Of a DNA stretch of 64,000 nt, positions 40,271 to 49,498 are shown in pieces; the stretch's first letter is position 1; every line of letters begins with the position of its first letter. Under the pieces are notes generated by a model, which worked only from the letters and a program-made list of their open reading frames with translations, did not search any database and was not told where the DNA came from. This DNA is from Alkalicoccus saliphilus (GTDB lineage Bacteria; Bacillota; Bacilli; Bacillales; Salisediminibacteriaceae): positions 37,145 through 101,144 of the forward strand of contig NZ_PZJJ01000011.1 in NCBI RefSeq assembly GCF_003044065.1, given 5' to 3'. The translations under genes and the position numbers were made by a program.

Positions 40271-40825
40271 TTACATACCGGTATCCTTCCACAGATCCCT
40301 GTTGGACGTAGTTACTGCAACAGCTCCCGCTCCAAGAGCAGCCTTCACTTCTTTTTCCGACCGTATGAGTCCCCCGGCTATGATAGGCAGTTTTGTTTCT
40401 TCATAGACTTCCTGAATAATATGGGGAATGATTCCGGGTAGAATTTCCACACAGTCCGGCTGAATCGTTTTCAGCATCTGATAACTGGACTCCAGAGCAA
40501 TAGAATCCAGAAGAAAAAGGCGCTGGACAGTAATTAAGCCTGCTTTTTTAGCTGTTAGCAGCACGCTTTTTCTCGTTGAGATAAGACCATCCGGTTTAAT
40601 GTCCTGCACGAGAAACTGCGCTGCATATTCATCATTTTTCAATCCCTGTACAAGATCAGCGTGGAGCAGCACTTTTTTGTTTTCGCTTTTGATCATGCGT
40701 ACAAGACTTTTCAACTGGCCTACATGCGTATTAAGAAGAATAATGTGATCACTGTCCGTTTTGATTGCTTTATCCAGATCTTTTAAATCTCTTATGGCTG
40801 GCAAAACTTCTGTATTATTAAACAT
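40271..40825 (-). CDS. glpP: Glycerol-3-phosphate-responsive antiterminator
   Basis: 184 residues, GlpP family TIM-barrel-like fold: VLPAIRDLKDLDKA, VLLHADLVQGL, DGLISTRKSVL, QRLFLLDSIALESS, CVEILPGIIP and PIIAGGLIRSEKEV. It binds glycerol-3-P and leader RNA to prevent termination upstream of glpFK and glpD. It sits immediately upstream of the glpF promoter; galM ends 44 bases before its start, so the two may be co-transcribed. Confidence 0.93.
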   Translation of the reverse strand: MFNNTEVLPAIRDLKDLDKAIKTDSDHIILLNTHVGQLKSLVRMIKSENKKVLLHADLVQGLKNDEYAAQFLVQDIKPDGLISTRKSVLLTAKKAGLITVQRLFLLDSIALESSYQMLKTIQPDCVEILPGIIPHIIQEVYEETKLPIIAGGLIRSEKEVKAALGAGAVAVTTSNRDLWKDTGM

Positions 40826-40869
40826 TCTGCTTTTTCCTCCTTTATTAATACCATCACTGAAACAGCGCG

Positions 40870-41862
40870 TTAAAAGCTAAACCGGAAAACGGTCCTCTGT
40901 CTGTATATTTTTTCCGGGCTGACCAGTATACTTTCCACTCTGTCCGGAACCTCCTGTGTTTCAAAACAGATTCCCCCGTATCCCTTTCCAGGCTTCCCGT
41001 TTACAGACACGCTGTCAGCTATGAAATTTCCGGTATAAATAACAGCAGCCGGCTGATCGGTTTCTATTATAACTTTTCTTCCGCTTTCCGGATGAACAAT
41101 TTCTCCGGCCGGGTTTCCGCTGTCGAGCAGGAAAGGATGATCCAGTCCTCCACCGGCAGCTTCGGTATGTGGATCATTCGAGGTGAATACTTCCTGCAGG
41201 TATCTGCCTTTTTTGAAATCAAATAAGTTTCCCTTTACAACGTCAATGAGCCGTTTCGGCAGAGAAGCTTCATCGAGTGAATAAAAAGCACTGCTGTTCA
41301 AAAACAACCTATGATTTTCCACGGATTCATCTTCAAGAAGAAAATACGTATGATTCGTTAAATTAAGCGGCGTTATTTTGTCTGTAACAGCTTTATAATT
41401 TATCAGCAGCTCATTTTCCGCCGTCAGCGTATAAGTTACTTCCAGTTTCACATTTCCCGGATATCCGTCTTCACCGTCCGGGCTTACGCAGGTGAGAATA
41501 AGAGAATTTTCTTTCTGTTCCACTTCAAAGAAAGTATGAGCAAAACCTTTTATTCCACCGTGCAGATGATTTACTCCTTCGTTCTGCAGCACAGAATATG
41601 TTTCTGCACCGGCAGTAAAGCTTCCTCCGGAAATCCTGCCGGCGGTCCTGCCGATAATACAACCGAAATAATATGGATTTATTTCGTACTCGTCATAATC
41701 GTCGTACTTTAAAACTATATTTTTCGTCCCTCCTCCGGAGAGCGGCACATAAATCCCTGTAATCGTCCCCCCGTAATTAAGAACAGTTATTTTCATTCCG
41801 ATAGTATTAGTCAGCGTATATTCATATACTTCTCTTCCTGAAAACACTCCGGTTTTGATCAT
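40870..41862 (-). CDS. galM: Aldose 1-epimerase
   Basis: 330 residues. Catalytic features: VNHLHGGIKGFAH with a catalytic His, NLTNHTYFLL with the second His, and a C-terminal Glu in the GICFETQEVPD block. It interconverts alpha and beta anomers of aldohexoses. ATG 41862 (MIKTGVFSGREVYEY) follows GGGAGG six bases upstream. No gal genes are adjacent. Confidence 0.9.
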   Translation of the reverse strand: MIKTGVFSGREVYEYTLTNTIGMKITVLNYGGTITGIYVPLSGGGTKNIVLKYDDYDEYEINPYYFGCIIGRTAGRISGGSFTAGAETYSVLQNEGVNHLHGGIKGFAHTFFEVEQKENSLILTCVSPDGEDGYPGNVKLEVTYTLTAENELLINYKAVTDKITPLNLTNHTYFLLEDESVENHRLFLNSSAFYSLDEASLPKRLIDVVKGNLFDFKKGRYLQEVFTSNDPHTEAAGGGLDHPFLLDSGNPAGEIVHPESGRKVIIETDQPAAVIYTGNFIADSVSVNGKPGKGYGGICFETQEVPDRVESILVSPEKIYRQRTVFRFSF

Positions 41863-42021
41863 TGGAAGCCTCCCTATATTCTTCAATCGTGCATTTAAAG
41901 TTAATTTTGACAGAAATCCCCCGGAAGTCACGCAGAATGAATTCACTCTGTCTTTATCTAAGTTTCGGCACTGCTGTTAAACAGAAAGTCCAGCAGATAC
42001 GAAAAAGCACTGACAGCAAAA

Positions 42022-42048
42022 GGTGCACCAGATTTTTTCCGGTGCACC
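42022..42048 (-). terminator. Hairpin downstream of the YhcX gene
   Basis: Two copies of the self-complementary octamer GGTGCACC (42022-42029, 42041-42048) form an 8-bp stem; on the minus strand it is followed by TTTTG, 14 bases after the YhcX-like stop codon. Confidence 0.65.
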
Positions 42049-42061
42049 ACTGTTTATTTGC

Positions 42062-43597
42062 CTAGTAGTTGAAGCTCACGTTATATAAATCTTTACGGCG
42101 GTCTTTCCACTGAGTGACATTCCCTGATTTACGCGAGCGGCGGAGCAGTTCGAGGTCCACATCTCCGACAACAACCGTTTCAATATTCGGATGACATTCT
42201 CCTACGATACCATCTTTAGGAAAAGAAAAATCAGAAGGAGTAAAGATACCTGACTGGGCGTATTGTATATCCATATTTTCCACATGTGTAAGGTTTCCTA
42301 CCGTTCCTGCGATCATTGTATATACCTGGTTCTCCACTGCACGGGCCTGGGAGCAGTAGCGTACCCGAAGATATCCCTGGCGGTCATCTGTACAAAAAGG
42401 ACTGAATATAATACCCGCCCCTTGTTCAACAGCATACCGCGAGAGCTCAGGAAATTCGATATCGTAGCATATTTGAATAGAAATTTTTCCGCAGTCCGTG
42501 TCGAACACTTCCACTTTGCTTCCCGCCTGAATGCCCCAGAACTTCTTTTCATTCGGTGTAATGTGCAGCTTGTACTGTTTTTCAATGGTGCCATCTCTAC
42601 GGAACAGGTAGGCGATATTATAAATACCTCCCTCCTCTTCTACAAAGTGGGAACCTCCAATAATGTTAACATTATATTTAATAGCAAGATCAGTAAACAG
42701 GTTAATGTAATCTTCCGTGAAATCGGTCAGACGGCGTATGGCCCGGCTCGGACTCTTTTCTTCTATAAAGGAAAGAAGCTGTGTCGTGAAAATCTCCGGG
42801 AAAACAACAAAGTCTGAAGAATAGCTTGCTCCGACGTCTGCATAATATTCACATTGCTGGGCAAACTCATCAAACGAATCGATTTTTTTCATCATGTACT
42901 GGATCGCGCAGATTCGAACTGGAAAAGCTGTTTTAAAATGCCGTTTTGTTGTCGGCCGGTAATCGACATTATTCCACTCCATCAACGTAGCATATTTCAA
43001 CGAAGCCCGGTCATCTTCAAGATAATTACGGTTGATTCGTTTCAGCGTGAAGCCATTCATAACCTGAAATGTGAGCACCGGATCAAAGACGTTATGGTTA
43101 ATAACTTCTTCTACGTACTGACGCGGCGACATTTCAGATGCATATTTCCTGTAGTTAGGAATACGGCCTCCGATTATAATTGATTTCAGATTTTTTTCTC
43201 TTGCCAGGTCTTTTCGTGCTTCATAAAGGCGGCGTCCGATTTTCATCCGCCGATAATCCGGATGAACGGCTACTTCGATTCCGTACAAATTAAAACCCTC
43301 GGGATCATGGTTCGTAATATACCCTTCGTCTGTGATTTCATCCCACGTGTGCTGATCATCATATTCATCAAAATTGATCATAAGACTGGAACAGGATCCT
43401 ATAATTTCTCCTTCAATCTCAACACAGAACTGGCCTTCCGGAAAAACTTCTATATGGCTGAGCAGGTGTCTGCGCTCCCAGGGGTCCATGTCCGGAAAGC
43501 ATATTTTTGATAAACTGATAATATCTTCAATATCTTCGCGGCGGATGTTTCGGACTATAATTTTCTTTTCGTATTTTGACATATCTAATGATGACAT
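42062..43597 (-). CDS. Bifunctional GNAT acetyltransferase / carbon-nitrogen hydrolase (YhcX-like)
   Basis: 511 residues, same length and layout as B. subtilis YhcX. Residues about 12-190 form a GNAT domain (GIEVAVHPDYRRMKIGRRLYEARKDLA) and residues about 225-495 a nitrilase-superfamily domain with the Glu-Lys-Cys triad in VVFPEIFT, KLHITPNEK and IQICYDIEFPE. Both active sites look intact. The physiological amide is unknown. Monocistronic, with GGGAG ahead of ATG 43597. Confidence 0.88.
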   Translation of the reverse strand: MSSLDMSKYEKKIIVRNIRREDIEDIISLSKICFPDMDPWERRHLLSHIEVFPEGQFCVEIEGEIIGSCSSLMINFDEYDDQHTWDEITDEGYITNHDPEGFNLYGIEVAVHPDYRRMKIGRRLYEARKDLAREKNLKSIIIGGRIPNYRKYASEMSPRQYVEEVINHNVFDPVLTFQVMNGFTLKRINRNYLEDDRASLKYATLMEWNNVDYRPTTKRHFKTAFPVRICAIQYMMKKIDSFDEFAQQCEYYADVGASYSSDFVVFPEIFTTQLLSFIEEKSPSRAIRRLTDFTEDYINLFTDLAIKYNVNIIGGSHFVEEEGGIYNIAYLFRRDGTIEKQYKLHITPNEKKFWGIQAGSKVEVFDTDCGKISIQICYDIEFPELSRYAVEQGAGIIFSPFCTDDRQGYLRVRYCSQARAVENQVYTMIAGTVGNLTHVENMDIQYAQSGIFTPSDFSFPKDGIVGECHPNIETVVVGDVDLELLRRSRKSGNVTQWKDRRKDLYNVSFNY

Positions 43598-43784
43598 GAT
43601 GATTCACTCCCTGCCTCTGTTTCATGCCGTATATTTTAGCACATTTGCCCCGGTACTCCTACAGATGTCCTTTCATATTTGTCTATATAAGAATTTACTT
43701 TGCCGGCTATTAAACTCCAGAAGTAAGGTGCCCGGTTATTTGGGGGAAACACCGTTTCAATAAAGGAAACCTGCAGGCGAATTA

Positions 43785-44747
43785 TTAGAGAACACCCTGG
43801 CAGGTGGAACGGTTTCTGCCTTCGGCTTTTGATTTATACAGTGCTTTATCTGCTTTTTCAAGCAGGTCCAGCTTGGAATCTCCCTTTTCGTATACACTTA
43901 CTCCTACACTGATCGTAACAGCCGGTGACTTCCAGACTTTATCAGCGGCCAGCCGACAGAGCCTTTCTCCAGTTTCCACAGCTTCTTCTTTCCCGGCGGA
44001 ACCGAGAAGAATTAAAAATTCCTCTCCCCCGAGACGGCCGATAACATCATCACTTCTGACTCCACTTGAAAGAACACCGGCCAGCTCTTTAAGCACTTCA
44101 TCTCCCGCCTGATGGCCAAAACGATCGTTTACAACTTTGAAATGATCGATATCGATCATAAGGACACCAAAAGGCACCCTATTATTCCTTGCTTCCTCCA
44201 GAAAATCTTCCAGACGGCTTTCTATGTACCGTCGATTGTACAGCCCTGTTAACGAATCCGTGATAGAAAGCTGTTCAAGTTCACCATTGAGAAGAGTCAG
44301 CTCTTTCCGTTTTTTTTCAAATTCCTGGAGAAGCCCCTGCAGCTGTTTGTACGCTTTATCTGTTTCTTGCATAATTCTTTCAGCATTTTTCTTTTCAACC
44401 AGTATCTCCTGCTCATATTCATCCCGTACTTTCATCTGAAGAACCGCACAAACTATCTCTTCTTCCTTTAAATAAGCATTCACTAAAGTCGGCAGCTCCA
44501 CGTTATCCGGTGTAACAAAAGTTAAATACATTTCCTTTACTTCTTCATGCATCATCAGAAGCGGAGTAAAATACGTTTGAAAATAAATTCTGGAAGCTTT
44601 CGAAATAATATCGTGAAGATGTTTTTTATGTAATTGAATCTTTGTTACAGAAAGCATCGTGCACATCGTTTCGTTTACTTCTTTAATGTGGCCGTCTTTT
44701 GTAAATACAATATATCCGCACGGAGCAGAATCAAGTTTTTTGTCCAT
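43785..44747 (-). CDS. PAS-GGDEF diguanylate cyclase
   Basis: 320 residues. An N-terminal PAS domain (about 3-110; APCGYIVFTKDGHIKEVNETMC) is joined by a long coiled coil (about 112-162) to a C-terminal GGDEF domain. The active-site signature is GGEEF, with the allosteric I-site RSDD exactly five residues upstream, so it should be an active, product-inhibited c-di-GMP synthase. Its start overlaps the stop of the rsbQ-like pseudogene by one base (TAATG), mimicking the RsbQ-RsbP gene pair in which the hydrolase feeds a ligand to a PAS domain. Confidence 0.9.
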   Translation of the reverse strand: MDKKLDSAPCGYIVFTKDGHIKEVNETMCTMLSVTKIQLHKKHLHDIISKASRIYFQTYFTPLLMMHEEVKEMYLTFVTPDNVELPTLVNAYLKEEEIVCAVLQMKVRDEYEQEILVEKKNAERIMQETDKAYKQLQGLLQEFEKKRKELTLLNGELEQLSITDSLTGLYNRRYIESRLEDFLEEARNNRVPFGVLMIDIDHFKVVNDRFGHQAGDEVLKELAGVLSSGVRSDDVIGRLGGEEFLILLGSAGKEEAVETGERLCRLAADKVWKSPAVTISVGVSVYEKGDSKLDLLEKADKALYKSKAEGRNRSTCQGVL

Positions 44748-45560
44748 TATATCTTCTCACCACCACGTAAATTTCTGCGTATTTCTTTAATAACTTCTTC
44801 CGGATGAGATAAATGGGGATTATGCCCTGTGGCGTCCATAAGGACAAAACGGCTTCCTGTGATACGCTCATGAATATATCTCCCGGCTTCCACCGGCGCT
44901 ATCATGTCCTCCTGAGTCTGAAGAATCGTTACCGGCACCTTCACATATTTAATATGCTCCCTGCGGTCAAGCTGAAATGTCACCTCGGCAAACTGCCGTG
45001 TGATAAGTGCGTCGTTCCTCGTCAGCCTTTGTTCAAAGTCGGCAGTGAGTTCTTGGTCTGCCTCCCGACCCATAGCCGCAGGTGCCAATGTTCTGGCCCA
45101 CTCCTTATAGTTTCTTTCCATCATGTTCATCAAAGCATCTATTTCACTCTGCTCAAACCCTCCTTTGTAAGCACCGTCATTTAAATAATGAGCGGATGGT
45201 CCTATCATGATTATTGATGCGAAGAGATCGGGGCGCTTCACAGCCGCGTCTGCCTCCAATCATGCCGCTTACAGAATGTCCAATAAAGTGAATATTGCTT
45301 GTATTCATTTCATCCAGTATTTCAACGATGTCCATGGAATAACCGCTGATTGCTGCATACCTGCTTTCCTCATAAGCAGACGCGTCAGAAAGTCCTGCGC
45401 CAGTGTAATCAAAAGTTATTACCTTATACTCTTTTTGAAGCTCAGGAATAATGCGGTGCCACACCTGCTAATCTGTTCCGAATCCGTGTGCCAGCATCAG
45501 CACTTTTTCTCCTGAGCCATATACGTGAACATTATTACGAGCTGTAAAAGAATTTACCAT
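44747..45560 (-). pseudogene. RsbQ-like alpha/beta hydrolase, disrupted by a stop codon and a frameshift
   Basis: Read through, the gene encodes about 270 residues close to RsbQ: VHVYGSGEKVLMLAHGFGTD, FDYTGAGLSDASAYEESRYA, the nucleophile elbow GHSVSG, KRPDLFASIIMIGPS, catalytic Asp in QTQEDMIAP and His in TGHNPHLSHP. Two lesions interrupt it: an in-frame TAG at 45470-45468, where RsbQ has Gln of the DQ-x-x-W motif, and a net one-base insertion near 45256-45261 directly after the SGM of the nucleophile region. The ATG at 45560 has AGGGGG upstream. The rest is well preserved, so inactivation is recent or the lesions are sequencing errors. Confidence 0.82.
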
Positions 45561-45733
45561 CCAAATACCCCCTAATTCTTTCCTGATCATATCATAAATA
45601 ACCGTCTTCCTACGCAGTTTTTCACTGACTGGAACAATTCGAAGGGGCATACAAAGGATGTAAGACATAGAGATTAATAATCAGGATGTTATAAATGACA
45701 AGACTTTTTCGGGATTTATTACTTAATACTACA

Positions 45734-45764
45734 AAAGCCTCCGGACAAGTAATCCGGAGGCTTT
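45734..45764 (-). terminator. Terminator of nupNOPQ
   Basis: 12-bp stem AAAGCCTCCGGA / TCCGGAGGCTTT (45734-45745, 45753-45764), 7 bases past nupQ, continued by TTTGT on the minus strand. Confidence 0.82.
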
Positions 45765-45770
45765 CGTATA

Positions 45771-46736
45771 TTAGCGGCTTCCTTTTGTATACGGCTGATT
45801 CAATGCTTTTGGTGGTTCTGCTTTGCCTACAAAACCGGCAAGTGCAAGAATAGTCAATACATAAGGCAGGATAAGGAAGTAAACCTGCGGGATATTCTGC
45901 AGACCCGGAAGCTGCTGGGCCGACGTACTTAAGGCCATCGCAAAACCGAAGAAGATTGCAGCTCCCATTGCCCCGAACGGGGTCCATTTACCAAATATGA
46001 GAGCCGCCAGAGCCATGAAGCCCTGACCTACGATCGTGCCGGATGCAAAGTTACCAGCGATTGTAACAGCATATACCGATCCACCGGCTCCAGCGAAAGC
46101 TCCACTGAGAAGTACGCCGATATAGCGCATGCGCTGCACTTTGATCCCCATCGTGTCGGCCGCCATCGGGTGTTCCCCGACTGCACGCAGTCGAAGCCCG
46201 AACGGCGTTTTAAATACGACATACCATACGAGTACTACGATGAGAAGGGCAATATAAGTCGTCACATACACTCTGGAAAACAGCATCGGTCCCAGCACTG
46301 GAATATCACTGAGCAGCGGAACGTCCGTCCGGAATAAACGGGAACTGATTGTGTCCGTCTGTCCACGGTCAAATATTTCCCGTACGATAAATACCGTTAG
46401 TCCCAATGCTAAAAAGTTCAATGCTACACCACTGACAATCTGGTCAGCCCGGAACGAAATAGAAGCTACGGCGTGAAAAAGAGAAAAAATCGCCCCGAGG
46501 AGTATACCGAATAAAATACCAAACCATGGCGATGCTGCTCCAAAACCGAACCCTTCGAACATAAGCGTACCGATTATGCCTCCGAAAGCCCCCATAATCA
46601 TAAGACCTTCAAGACCAATATTTACAACACCGGAACGTTCACTGAAAAGCCCGCCCATAGCAGTAAGCATTAGAGGAGTTCCCGCAATTAAAGCTGCCGG
46701 TACAATAATATAGAGTATTTGTAATACTACATCCAT
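45771..46736 (-). CDS. nupQ: Nucleoside ABC transporter permease NupQ-like
   Basis: 321 residues, about eight to nine membrane spans, branched-chain permease family (BPD_transp_2): MGGLFSERSGVVNIGLEGLMIMGAF and a C-terminal GGSVYAVTIAGNFASGTIVGQGFMALAALIFG block. Pairs with NupP. Its ATG follows the nupP stop without a gap. Closest known system: guanosine/nucleoside transporter NupNOPQ (YufNOPQ) of B. subtilis. Confidence 0.88.
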   Translation of the reverse strand: MDVVLQILYIIVPAALIAGTPLMLTAMGGLFSERSGVVNIGLEGLMIMGAFGGIIGTLMFEGFGFGAASPWFGILFGILLGAIFSLFHAVASISFRADQIVSGVALNFLALGLTVFIVREIFDRGQTDTISSRLFRTDVPLLSDIPVLGPMLFSRVYVTTYIALLIVVLVWYVVFKTPFGLRLRAVGEHPMAADTMGIKVQRMRYIGVLLSGAFAGAGGSVYAVTIAGNFASGTIVGQGFMALAALIFGKWTPFGAMGAAIFFGFAMALSTSAQQLPGLQNIPQVYFLILPYVLTILALAGFVGKAEPPKALNQPYTKGSR

Positions 46737-47798
46737 TTATTTCTCCTCCTTCCTGCTCTGCATGCGGGTAAACGCCCAGCGGATAATGTAGCTTGATGCT
46801 ACAAAGAAAATAATCAGAGCAATAATAATTTCGACAAGCTCAGGCGCAACACCGGCCTGGGCCTGCATCATATTGGCTCCCTGCTGAAGTCCCCCGAAAA
46901 GGAAAGCAGCAAGAAAAATCCCTACAGAAGTGCTGGCACCAAGAAGGGCAACCGCTATACCGTCAAATCCGATGTTTGTAAAGGAAGGAAGGATATTGGC
47001 GTACTGATATGTACCAAGTCCCACCATAGCTCCCCCAGCACCTGCGAATGCTCCGGATACGACCATCGAAAGTACAATATTTGCATTAACATTCATGCCG
47101 GAATACAACGAGGCATTTTTGTTGTATCCTACAGAACGCAGTTCAAACCCTTTTCTCGTTTTCCAGAGAATAAACCACATAATCACACACGCTGCAGCTG
47201 CTATAAAGAAACCCCAGTGCAGTCTGGAAAACTGCGTAATTTCCGATAAAAACGGTGATTCCAGCGAGGCGCTCGGGTTAACGAATCCTGTACGCTGCCC
47301 CGAATCGAGCAGATACATACGGATCAGTGAGTTAGTAACGTGAATCGCTATATAGTTCATCATAATCGTAACAATAACTTCATGGACCTGGAAACGGGCT
47401 TTTAAGTATCCGGGAACAAATCCCCAAAGAGCTCCTGCAAGCGCTCCAGCCCCAATAGCAAGGGGGAGGTGGATAACCATAGGTGCTTCGATAGCCAGAC
47501 CTACGTATACCGATGTAAACCACCCAACGATAAGCTGGCCTTCCACTCCGATATTAAGCAGCCCTGTACGGAACGCAAAGGCTACTGCCAGACCCGAGAA
47601 GATAAGAGGAGTCATCCGCTGCAGGGTTTCACCGAAATCATACGGTTCTCCAATAATTCCCGAAATCAGGGCCCCGTATCCTGTTATAGGATTATTTCCA
47701 CTTAGAAGCATGATTACAGCACCCGCAAGGAACCCGAACAAAATAGCGATTAAAGGAATCGCTATATTAAACGCTCTTCCTTTCAGCATATTCATCAT
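46737..47798 (-). CDS. nupP: Nucleoside ABC transporter permease NupP-like
   Basis: 353 residues, about ten spans. It carries FRTGLLNIGVEGQLIVGWF and GAGGAMVGLGTYQYANILPSFTNIGFDGIAVALLG, the same blocks as NupQ in a longer chain. The start overlaps nupO by four bases (ATGA). Forms the channel with NupQ. Confidence 0.88.
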   Translation of the reverse strand: MMNMLKGRAFNIAIPLIAILFGFLAGAVIMLLSGNNPITGYGALISGIIGEPYDFGETLQRMTPLIFSGLAVAFAFRTGLLNIGVEGQLIVGWFTSVYVGLAIEAPMVIHLPLAIGAGALAGALWGFVPGYLKARFQVHEVIVTIMMNYIAIHVTNSLIRMYLLDSGQRTGFVNPSASLESPFLSEITQFSRLHWGFFIAAAACVIMWFILWKTRKGFELRSVGYNKNASLYSGMNVNANIVLSMVVSGAFAGAGGAMVGLGTYQYANILPSFTNIGFDGIAVALLGASTSVGIFLAAFLFGGLQQGANMMQAQAGVAPELVEIIIALIIFFVASSYIIRWAFTRMQSRKEEK

Positions 47799-49324
47799 GT
47801 CGTCGGCTCACCTTCTTCCTTTTTCCCTCCGGCCATAAGAAGCCCGAGTTCCTGCTCGTTCGTATCTGCCGCATCAACGATTTCGACGATCTCACCTTCG
47901 TAAATCACTGCTATACGATCACTCACGTTGATCACTTCTTCCAGTTCAAGCGACACAAGAAGAACTCCCCGTCCTTTATCCCGTTCTTCTATGAGTTTAC
48001 TGTGAATAAATTCAATCGCTCCAACATCAAGCCCCCTCGTCGGCTGGGCAGCAATCAAAACTTTTGGAGAACGATCCATTTCACGTGCGATAATCGCCTT
48101 CTGCTGGTTACCGCCTGAAAGCGCTCCAGCTCTTGTTTCTGCAGAAGGAGTGCGGACATCATACTCTTCAATAAGTTCACGCGCTTTCTCATACATGCGG
48201 TTATAATTCAGGATGCCGGTGTTCGTATAGGGTTTTTGATAGTAAGTCTGCAGCAGGATATTTTCCCCGATAGTAAAGTCCAGCACTAATCCATGTTTAT
48301 GACGATCCTGAGGAATGTGGCCGATTCCGACTTCCGTTACTTTTCTCGGCTTATACTTAGTCGTGTCCTGTCCCGCAATGGTTATAGAACCACTTTTCGC
48401 CGGGCGCAGGCCGGTAATTGCTTCGACAAGTTCTGTCTGACCATTGCCATCGACTCCTGCCACACCCATAATTTCGCCTTCCCTGACTTCTAAATTCAGC
48501 TTATTAACAACATCCACTTTCCTGCTGTCTTCCACTACCAGATCTTTTACAGTCAGCACTACTTCTTTAGGAGAAGCAGGAGTTTTATCGACTTTGAAGC
48601 TGACTTCCCTGCCGACCATCATTTCTGCCAGACTGTTTTCTGTTGCCTCAGCTACGTCTACCGTGCCTATGCCTACACCGCGACGGATTACAGTACAGCG
48701 GTCACAGACTTCCATGATTTCTTTCAATTTATGAGTGATAAGTATAATCGATTTTCCTTCTTGAATAAGATTATTCATAATCTGTATTAATTCCTTAATT
48801 TCCTGAGGGGTAAGGGAAGCTGTCGGCTCGTCAAAAATCAGAATTTCGGCTCCTCTGTACAGCGTCTTTAAGATTTCAGCCCGCTGCTGCATCCCTACAG
48901 ATATATCTTCAATTTTTGCTTTAGGATCCACTCTCAGTCCGTAACGATCGGAAATCTCCTGCACATCTTTTTCTGCTTTTCGAAGATCAATCGAACCTTT
49001 GGCTGTTGGTTCACTGCCAAGAATTATATTTTCGGTAACAGTAAAATTCTGCACGAGCATAAAGTGCTGGTGAACCATGCCGATTCCGAGATCGTTCGCT
49101 TTATTTGGGTCGGTTATATCGACTTTTTCCCCACGGACTTTAATTTCTCCCCGCTCCGGCTGATACAATCCAAACAAAACGTTCATCAGCGTGGATTTGC
49201 CTGCTCCGTTTTCACCAAGCAGTGCGTGGATTTCGCCTTTTTGCAGCTGCAGTGTGATATTATCGTTAGCTACAATGCCGGGAAACTCTTTACGAATATT
49301 GTTCATTTCAATAACATATTCCAC
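47795..49324 (-). CDS. nupO: Nucleoside ABC transporter ATP-binding protein NupO-like (two ATPase domains)
   Basis: 509 residues with duplicated ABC domains. The first has a complete Walker A (GENGAGKST), Walker B (ILIFDEPTASLT) and switch His (ITHKL). The second has a degenerate Walker A (GVDGNGQTEL) and signature SGGNQQK, as usual in this RbsA-like family. GTG 49324 gives the family start MEYVIEMNNIRKEFPGI with AGGAG nine bases ahead; TTG 49333 abuts that site. Confidence 0.9.
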   Translation of the reverse strand: MEYVIEMNNIRKEFPGIVANDNITLQLQKGEIHALLGENGAGKSTLMNVLFGLYQPERGEIKVRGEKVDITDPNKANDLGIGMVHQHFMLVQNFTVTENIILGSEPTAKGSIDLRKAEKDVQEISDRYGLRVDPKAKIEDISVGMQQRAEILKTLYRGAEILIFDEPTASLTPQEIKELIQIMNNLIQEGKSIILITHKLKEIMEVCDRCTVIRRGVGIGTVDVAEATENSLAEMMVGREVSFKVDKTPASPKEVVLTVKDLVVEDSRKVDVVNKLNLEVREGEIMGVAGVDGNGQTELVEAITGLRPAKSGSITIAGQDTTKYKPRKVTEVGIGHIPQDRHKHGLVLDFTIGENILLQTYYQKPYTNTGILNYNRMYEKARELIEEYDVRTPSAETRAGALSGGNQQKAIIAREMDRSPKVLIAAQPTRGLDVGAIEFIHSKLIEERDKGRGVLLVSLELEEVINVSDRIAVIYEGEIVEIVDAADTNEQELGLLMAGGKKEEGEPTT

Positions 49325-49443
49325 AATTAACAACTCCTATCAAATTCATAAGAGATTCAACGGTTCTTATTTACCGGCTGATATTTGACGCTGAAAATGT
49401 CGATTTATAAATTAAAACGTCGAAAATATCGGTTTGAAGGTAT

Positions 49444-49476
49444 AAACAAAGGCTAGTACAAGACTAGCCTTTGTTT
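49444..49476 (-). terminator. Intra-operon attenuator between nupN and nupO
   Basis: Perfect 14-bp stem AAACAAAGGCTAGT / ACTAGCCTTTGTTT (49444-49457, 49463-49476) without a long U-tract after it. Such partial terminators typically raise the binding-protein transcript over that of the membrane components. Confidence 0.65.
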
Positions 49477-49498
49477 GAGCTTTAAGAGTTGCTGAGGC

